In this document: in pieces, positions 57,486 to 64,000 of the stretch
Layout: the number at the start of each line of letters is the position of its first letter
Position numbering within the stretch: the first letter of the stretch is position 1
Source: Gymnogyps californianus
Lineage: Eukaryota; Chordata; Aves; Accipitriformes; Cathartidae
Reading direction: 5' to 3'
NCBI RefSeq assembly: GCF_018139145.2
Contig: NC_059486.1
Coordinates: forward strand, 3,844,001 to 3,908,000
DNA: 64,000 bases
Notes under the pieces: model-generated
What the model saw: only the letters and a program-made list of their open reading frames with translations
Database searches by the model: none
Told to the model about the DNA's origin: nothing
Program-made: the position numbers and the translations under genes

Positions 57486-59439
57486 TTTCGCTGCTGTTCG
57501 CCATGCCAAACGGCATGGGTTTTTGGATAAAGGAGGGAATTGGCGCATTGCAGAGAGCACCTGTAATGACAGAGCACCACGGATGTGGCATCCCGTGCCC
57601 CGGCCCTCCCATCCCTTGGCAGCACACAGGGTGGCTTCCTCATTAAAGAGTGAGCCCAGGCCTGTTGGGAGGATAGTGATCTCCAAAGATCCCGGATTAA
57701 CCTGTGCGAGGGACTGGAATCTTGTGTGCAAGCACGGCCCCATCCATGGCAGCCAGCACTGAAGCAAGGCGCTGCTGCGGGGGCTTGGCTTGAACCCGGG
57801 GTGCTATGGTGGCACAGGGGACGCTCCCTGGGGCAGGGGGGGTTGGCACTGTGCAGCCCGCTGGGCATGAAGCTGCTCTCCAGCCTGACCACATTGCAGA
57901 TAGTGGCAAAGCACTTCTTTTCTGGGACACCTTTCAGTTCGTTTTTTTGATAAAACCGTCCTAAAATGTTAAGCATCATCTCCTGGTGTTCCTCAGTTTC
58001 TAGCTCCCAGTGCTGTGTTGGGAAGTGCTCAACCACAGCCGCCGAGCTCCCTCCCAGCCCTTGCTCCTGACCTTCGCCCGGCTTGCTTTTGCCCTGCGCT
58101 GCTCGTGGGCACGCGATTAGTGAGAAATTTGAGCTCAGATCCAGGCTTTTCCGAATCGCAAGCTCTACGAGGGCTGCTTAGAGTTGCCCCCGTGCCTGGC
58201 CATGCCACGGCCATGCCTGGCTCTGCCTCCTTCGCCGTGGAGCGGTTGCCCCCATGGCTGCTCCAGGCTGCCTGGGGGATGATGGCCGGGATGGGGTCTG
58301 GGAGTGCCTTTTGTGGCCGGCCGGGAGGAGAGTGACCGTGGGGCTATGGCAGGGTTTAGCATAAGCTCTTGGCCCCAGTCCCTCCTCAGACCAGTCCCTG
58401 CCACGCCAGGGTCACTCAGGAGCCTGGAGTCCCCCAAAACGTGGATCAGGGATGTGCAGGATTGCTGTGGCACGGTGCAGCATGGCAATATTGGCACTTT
58501 CGGCTGCATTTGCAGGCACCGGGGACAGCCAAGGCTCCTCCTTTGCTATTCCCTGATTGAGGAGAAAACTGGCTCCTTTACAGGCATGGGAACCTGCAGG
58601 ATATTTGTCTAAGGAGGAGGATTTGAGGATAGGAAAGGCACAGGATTGTCCCCCTGAGAGCAAGCCTGGCCCAGCAGCGTGCAGGTGCTGACGGGCATGA
58701 AGCACCCCAGGGACCTCCAAGCCAGCAGCGTGGGAGGCACAAGATGCTGTAGAAACCACTTGAGATGAGGCAGCGGTCCAGGTTTCCTTTAGAAACCATA
58801 TGACTTCATGCCATATTTCTCGGATTTATCTCTGCTGTCGCTGGCAGGCGGTCGGCAGAGCCATCCCGGATTGCTGGCAGCGAGGGAAGGTGACGCCGAG
58901 CCCTGTAAGGCGGCCGGGCGCTCAGGAAGAAAGGGGGACGGGGTCCTGGTGCCCCCGGGGAGGATGAGACCCAGCAGTGGGGAGCAGGGAGAGGCTGTGC
59001 TCGCCCTCGTGCCTGACCCTACCTAAGAAAGATGGTCCACAGGAGCATCGCTTTCCCCCGTGGACTTTTACGCTCTGCCAGAGCCATCCATCCCGTGCTG
59101 CGCAGCGGGAGCCACCGCCGCCGCCAGCTGGTGCCTGGGACAGAGCCCTCCCCGTGGGCTGCAACCGCACAGCATCCCCCGAAGCATCTGGCACTGACCC
59201 TGCGCCGCTACCGGGGCCTCTTCAAGCAGGGAAGCTCCTCTGTTCTGATTCAACCATGCATAGCAAATCAACTGCTGGAAAATAAAAAGCCAAGCTGCTT
59301 TTTTGGCCCGGGATGTGATAAGAGTGGTTGTTAAACCTTTCTGGAGTCCAAGCAGCAAAAGGAGCTGCTGCCGCATACGGGCTCGCAGCAGGATGCAGGG
59401 TTCCCAGGAGCAGGATGGGGAGGTGAATCACGGCTGACA

Positions 59440-59800
59440 AAAATTGGACGAAAAATGTATATTACAGAATTGTATTTCTCTTCTGCGTTTAAACTGCCTC
59501 AAGAAAACCATGCGCTTTTCTGCAGCTGGTGCCTCTGCTGATGCACGGAAAAAATAGCAGGGAGAAGATTAAAATTGAACTGGCTTGGAGTCTGTGTAAT
59601 CAGGGAAAATATCTCGGTTATTTGCTATTATAATTTTCAATAACAAACTGCAGGGCTCCTGCCGCACTAATAATAACGGTTTGAATGAGGTGGGGAAAGA
59701 ACCTGCCGTGGGGTGTTTGTGTGTGTGTGTTTGTGGGAAGCACTTACAATTTTCCCCATCTCCTAATTTTGAAGAGGTATTTTTAGTGCATATTTCAAAG
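59440..59800. promoter_or_regulatory. AT-rich candidate conserved element in intron 1
   Basis: Contains GTATATTACAGAATTG, GCGTTTAAACTG, a CAGCTG E-box, AGATTAAAATTGAAC, TTATTTGCTATTATAATTTTC, TTCAATAACAAACTG, GCACTAATAATAACGG and, on the right, a GT-rich microsatellite (59,712-59,732). E-box, SOX-like (AACAAA) and homeodomain motifs co-occur. Confidence 0.4.
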
Positions 59801-60354
59801 AGCTTTGTGTAAACACATCTGCTGGAGTTTTTGCTTGGAAATGTCTTTACAACCTTCTTTTCTGCCCCCTCCCTCTCCTAGGACAAAGGAACAGTTCGAC
59901 CATTTTCTTTTTCAATCAGATGAGCAAAGCCAGAGAGCAAGAGAAAATAAAAGGGTCATTTTGCCAGCGCCAAAAGGCTTCCCAGCCCAAAGCAGTGGAT
60001 TTTAGAAATGCTGCAAGCAGCTCAGCCCACCCTCGCTGGGGCCAAGAGCCCAGGGCAGAAGCACATCGGAGGTGGCCGTGGCAGAGAGCTGCAGGGATGT
60101 GGGAGAGCGGGGTTGCCAACCCGCCGCCTGCCCCCTCCTGCACAGCCAAAACCTCCAGGTGAGGAAAGGAGAGGAAAGATGAGATATTCAATCACGTGTC
60201 CATGCCCTTTTTGCATGTTACTCAGGCGAAGTAGCGAGAGCATCCCTGGTGCGAGTGGCTGCGGACGCAGGAGTTTGTCCCGCTTCCCCTCGGGGCGGTG
60301 CGCCTGCCACGGACGCCTGTGTCCTTTCACGGGCTGATGTTCCCAGTCCCCAGG

Positions 60355-60460
60355 CGAGGCATCCATCATTGGTTTAATGCCAGTGAAACATTCACAACTA
60401 ATAGGCTTATCAGAGATGCTTTAACCTTTTTCATTTTCGGGACTCCGGTTGGCTGGAGCC
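60355..60460. promoter_or_regulatory. AT-rich candidate element in intron 1
   Basis: CATCATTGGTTTAATGCC, CACAACTAATAGGC, a GATA-type CTTATCAGAGATG and TTTAACCTTTTTC lie within about 100 bp. Composition and motifs only. Confidence 0.3.
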
Positions 60461-63049
60461 ACTCCTACTTTTTCACTGGGGGCTGTAGAGATGATGGGAA
60501 TGTGGAGCCAGCCAGGGCTGAAAAGGGCAAGGTAGTAAAGTTTCTGTATTGGTTTTCCCAAATACTCTGTTCTGAGCTTGGAAATGCTGTCGGTGCAGGT
60601 CTGCTAAGTGCAGTCAGTGCTCGGGGCCTCTGAAGTGCTTGTGTATGCGGCCGGGTGCATCGGGTGCATCCAGCACCCAACCCAGCTGCATGTGCAAAGT
60701 AAAATAAATAATAAAAAAAAAAGGCTCGGTTAGCATGATCCAGCCCTGGTGTGCTTACACTGCTGCTTGCAAAGCAGCTGAAAAGGGCAGAGGGGCTGCG
60801 GCAAGGCCACTGAGGGCTGTGACTGCTGGAGCCCGTCCTGCAGAGACGAGGGACGATGCTGCTGTGGGTGGGGAGATGGCCTGGTGACAGGGTCCAGCAG
60901 CTGAAAGGTCACTAAGAAGGCAATTTTCCTGCTTTTCTCTCCTCTTGAGATGAGTTACTGTGGGGGAAAAGGATGACTGATGAAAGCTTTGTGGCAGGAG
61001 ACTGCTGCAGGGCCAGGGCAGAGGAGCTCGGCTGGGACACAAGAGCCTGCAGGCAGGGGAGGGCAGCTGCCCGGCCCCAGCAGCGCTGAGATGCCAGCAC
61101 GCAGGGATTTCAAGTGCACACCAAACCCGCACCGACTGCATGTCACTCCGGGGCCGGGGGGGACGGGTGTCGCTGGGTTCAGCTCCCAGTGAAGTATGCG
61201 TCACCAAGAACCACATTTCATGGCCTGATGAGATGGCACTTGGCCATGGCACCGAGCGCAGCAGCCCGGGATGGAGGAACGGGGATGGTTTGTGAGTTAG
61301 GTCTGCTCCCTGAGGCACCAAATACCTTGTGCCTTTGCCCCATCCTCTGTGAAGGGTACCAGGATCCGTCCGTGGGCAGGAATGGCAGTGCAATCCTGTG
61401 GGGGCTAACAGGGGGGGAATATTTCCCTGTGGCTGGGCTGGTTTAAGCCCCCAGGACTCACCCGTGGGGCTCACCCATGGCTCTGGAGGCCACAGCATGC
61501 CTTTAACAACTTCCATGAGGGGTCTTTGCTGAGCCCAGCACATCTCCCAGGTCTTGCAAACGCCCTGTGGGACCTCCCCGGTCTTGCATTTTCCTTGGCC
61601 TCTGCAGAGAAGTGGCCTTATCCTGCCACCCATGTGCACGGCCACCTCAGGCTCCGGTACAACACCCGGTGCAAAAGCCTCCTGCCAAGCCTGTCAGTGA
61701 CTTTCTGCCTTTCCCCAGCAAACAGTGATGTCCAGTCCCAAAGGGAGCCATTGTGGAGCGCGGGGGCCACAGTGTGGTTAACTGGCCTCCATGGTGCCAC
61801 TACAAACTGGGAGTGACATGCCAGCCCCCGGGGAAGGGAGACAGGATGGGGTGGCATCAGGTGATAGGGCTCTGCGGGGCACTGCTGGAAGCAGGGAGCC
61901 CAGTGGGATTCAGAAACACGACATGCCTTTGGGAGAAGCTGGTGGGAAGCGGTTCAGGCAGTTTGCAAAAATAAAGAGGGACCCCCCACACACACCTCGC
62001 AGCCGGGCTGCCGTCACCCGCCCCGTTCTCCTCCAAATGGCCATGGTGTTTTACGGTGGTTTCACCCCCCTTCAAATTAGGAATATTTGGGTTCTTTCCC
62101 ACCAGTGAACTTTTCTGCATCATTTCTATTAGGGTAGCAACAGATCATTTCCCTCTGCTGTCAACACATTCTATTAGGGAAGGAAAACATGGGAGAGCCC
62201 AAATCTGATACCAAAATGCAGAGATGGGCTGGCTGGGTTGTGAAAAGCGGTGAAAGGTTTGGGCTGGTGGGAGAGGTGGGAGCCCTGCGTGCCTGCTGCT
62301 TCTCTTCCAGTCACTGAAAAGCTGGCAAAAATTGCCATGAGCCCAAAAAACCCCTCCTGGACTGGAGACTGCTGCGAAGGGAAGGGACAAGGTGAGCCGC
62401 CCATGGCGGGAGGTTGCACAGGGCATGTTTTGCTCTGAGCCGGCTGCAGGCATCCCAGCGGGTGCCCTGCTGCGTGGGGTCTCCCCGTCAGGAGCAGGGA
62501 TGCTGCTTTTGGACAGGTCTGATGGATAGGCTGGATTTCTGCATGGGAGAAAGAAAGAAAAAAAGAAAAATGAGTGCAAGCAATCGAATTGTCTAATGGA
62601 AATGGAGAAACTTGGAGGGCACGCAGGTTGGGAGGGCAGCTGCCTTGTCCTGGCCCTGCTGCCCGTGGTCAGGAGTGCATCCTTAGGGACAAACATGCAA
62701 CCCATACGTTGGGCAGAGAGGCTGCGGTCCTCACTCCGATGGTGGAGCAGTGTTGCCCCCCATCAGGGCAAACCCTGGGCATCCTTCCTGCCTCCTCTTC
62801 CTCCTGCCTGCTCCGGCACATGTCTCTGCGGGCAGCATGTCCCCTGCGCTGAGTGAGCCCGGCGCTTCCAGCTGCATCGCCCTGAGCATCCTCGTTGCCC
62901 TCCTGGGGCTGGCTGCAGCAAAGCACCCGCAGAGGCTTTCTCCTTTCTGCTGCAGGCAGAGATCGGCAGGGGAAGGTGTGATAATCCTCTCCTTTGAGGC
63001 CACAGTAATTGTTCACACCAAACTGCAAGCAGTCATGAAAGACATGAAA

Positions 63050-63245
63050 GACAACAACAAAAAAATATGGTTTTATATATATATTCAATCAATGTCTATG
63101 GAGCTTAACACAAGGGGATTACCAGCCAGTTTAGAGCGTTAGTGACTCTCAGCATTCATCAGAGGAGACCATTTGGTTGAATTGAAGCCAGCCTTTGATG
63201 GAATTGGAGAATAATTATTTCCATCAATAATTACTTCCAAGCCCA
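63050..63245. promoter_or_regulatory. AT-rich candidate element in intron 1
   Basis: Starts with an A/T-rich simple stretch (AAAAAATATGG, TATATATATATTC) and continues into higher-complexity sequence with CCTTTGATGGAATTGG (TCF/LEF-like CTTTGATG) and GAATAATTATTTCC followed by CAATAATTACTTCC. The second half, 63,170-63,245, is the better candidate. Confidence 0.35.
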
Positions 63246-63479
63246 GAAGAAATGGTTCCTAGTGCGTTGCAGGACAGGAGTCCTTGGTTGCCTCAAGGCC
63301 AATATGTTTTAACCCCAGGACCTGAAAATCCCATTAGTGGGAGCAGAGGCTGGGGTGAGAGGGACATTGCCTGCCGTGCCTGGGTCCCTCCTGCGAGGCT
63401 GCGGTGCCCCAGCATGCCGCCAGCCCGGGCAGGAACCCTCCCGCCTCCGCTGCTGGAGCTGATCCAGCCCAGACTTTGC

Positions 63480-63690
63480 ACAGGTCATTAATTTGGGGAC
63501 ATTTTTAATGGATCCTAATGATTGAGCCTCAGAAGACCGTTCTTAAAAGGGGTTCGGGAAAGGCCACAAGCTAATTAGCTCGCACAAAGAAAGCAATTAA
63601 CCATGTAGCTTCCCGTATGGTTAAAAATAACATAGATGTTGGGAAGCGACTGGGGGATTTATTACAGGCAGAGTAATAGCTTTTTCAAGC
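63480..63690. promoter_or_regulatory. AT-rich candidate element with homeodomain palindrome
   Basis: Contains GGTCATTAATTTGG, CCTAATGATTGAGCC, a perfect 12-bp palindrome AGCTAATTAGCT at 63,569-63,580, AAGCAATTAACC, GGTTAAAAATAAC and GTAATAGC. TAATTA inside a symmetric frame is the preferred form for paired homeodomain binding. Confidence 0.38.
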
Positions 63691-64000
63691 CAGAGGGACC
63701 ATCACCTCCTGCATGTCCTGGGCCAGAAATATTTCACCCAGCTTCCCCCCACTGACCCCTGTTGCTGGTATTTGGCTGATACACATCCTTAAACGTTCAG
63801 GCATTACAAAATGGGCTCCAAGAAGGAGTCAGCTCTGAGAGAAAGTGGGAGTTTGTTGAGAGAGAAAACACAGGTGGAAAGAGAGGGGTCACCCTTCTTC
63901 TGCAGGTGCTCCTGTGCCAACTCCAGCCCCAAAAAGTGTTGCTCATGTCTGGGGCAGGCAGCAGGGTGTTCCCTGGGGCATGCAAACCTCTGGCCATGCC

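Larger units (their letters stand above)
43901..64000 (+). other. SRRM4: SRRM4 intron 1, 5' portion (continues past the window)
   Basis: From the exon 1 donor to the end of the window, no frame resembles the second SRRM4 exon (in human beginning TEPQ after the split Arg and leading into a Lys-rich stretch). Vertebrate SRRM4 has a very long first intron, so the acceptor is expected beyond 64,000. The intron is GC-rich with AT-rich islands listed separately. Stretches between those islands (43,921-44,730; 44,810-50,410; 50,470-52,310; 52,530-54,735; 56,030-59,440; 60,560-62,990) show nothing I can name beyond simple repeats and short inverted repeats. Confidence 0.8.

Noticed and set aside
60755..61645. 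296-codon minus-strand open frame inside SRRM4 intron 1
   Set aside because: No similarity to any protein I know, and overlapping alternative frames in the same stretch. Treated as chance.
1..64000. CRISPR arrays, prokaryotic operons, phage or novel defence systems
   Set aside because: No regularly spaced repeats, ribosome-binding-site-led gene clusters or operon structure. Composition, LTRs and a spliced vertebrate gene show animal nuclear DNA.

Overview
This is vertebrate nuclear DNA, almost certainly from a bird. It is GC-rich, has no dense protein-coding content, and carries two solo endogenous-retrovirus LTRs. One of these (4,720-5,309) is a family I recognise from memory as widespread in Neoaves. 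No prokaryotic, viral-genome or CRISPR-like organisation is present. Apart from one short exon, none of the open reading frames resembles a protein I know. The longest frames look like chance products of GC-rich sequence.

The one gene I can name is SRRM4 (nSR100), the neural splicing activator that promotes microexon inclusion. Its first coding exon lies at 43,770-43,900 on the plus strand and encodes 43 complete residues starting MASVQQGEKQLFEKFWR. It ends in a strong splice donor (CAG|GTAAGC). The exon closes on an in-frame TAA in the intron after 44 codons, so it is easily missed by ORF searches. It sits in a dense CpG island (about 43,380-43,920). The last 90 bp before the ATG hold four regulatory-looking elements in a row: a (GGGGCC)4 tract, an ATG-TAG start-stop uORF, a perfect match to the REST/NRSF RE1 consensus, and a G-quadruplex-type G-run ending two bases before the start codon. 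The RE1 fits the published mutual antagonism between REST and SRRM4.

Layout: 1-43,380 is intergenic DNA upstream of SRRM4, with no exon I can identify. It contains the two solo LTRs (4,720-5,309 minus; 11,943-12,714 probably plus) and a series of AT-rich, homeodomain/SOX-motif-containing patches in otherwise GC-rich sequence. These are the typical look of conserved non-coding enhancers around neural genes. From 43,901 to the end is the beginning of SRRM4 intron 1, with further AT-rich patches and several perfect short inverted repeats. The second SRRM4 exon was not found and is presumed to lie beyond 64,000.

Conservation of the patches cannot be measured here. They are reported as candidates from base composition and motifs only.
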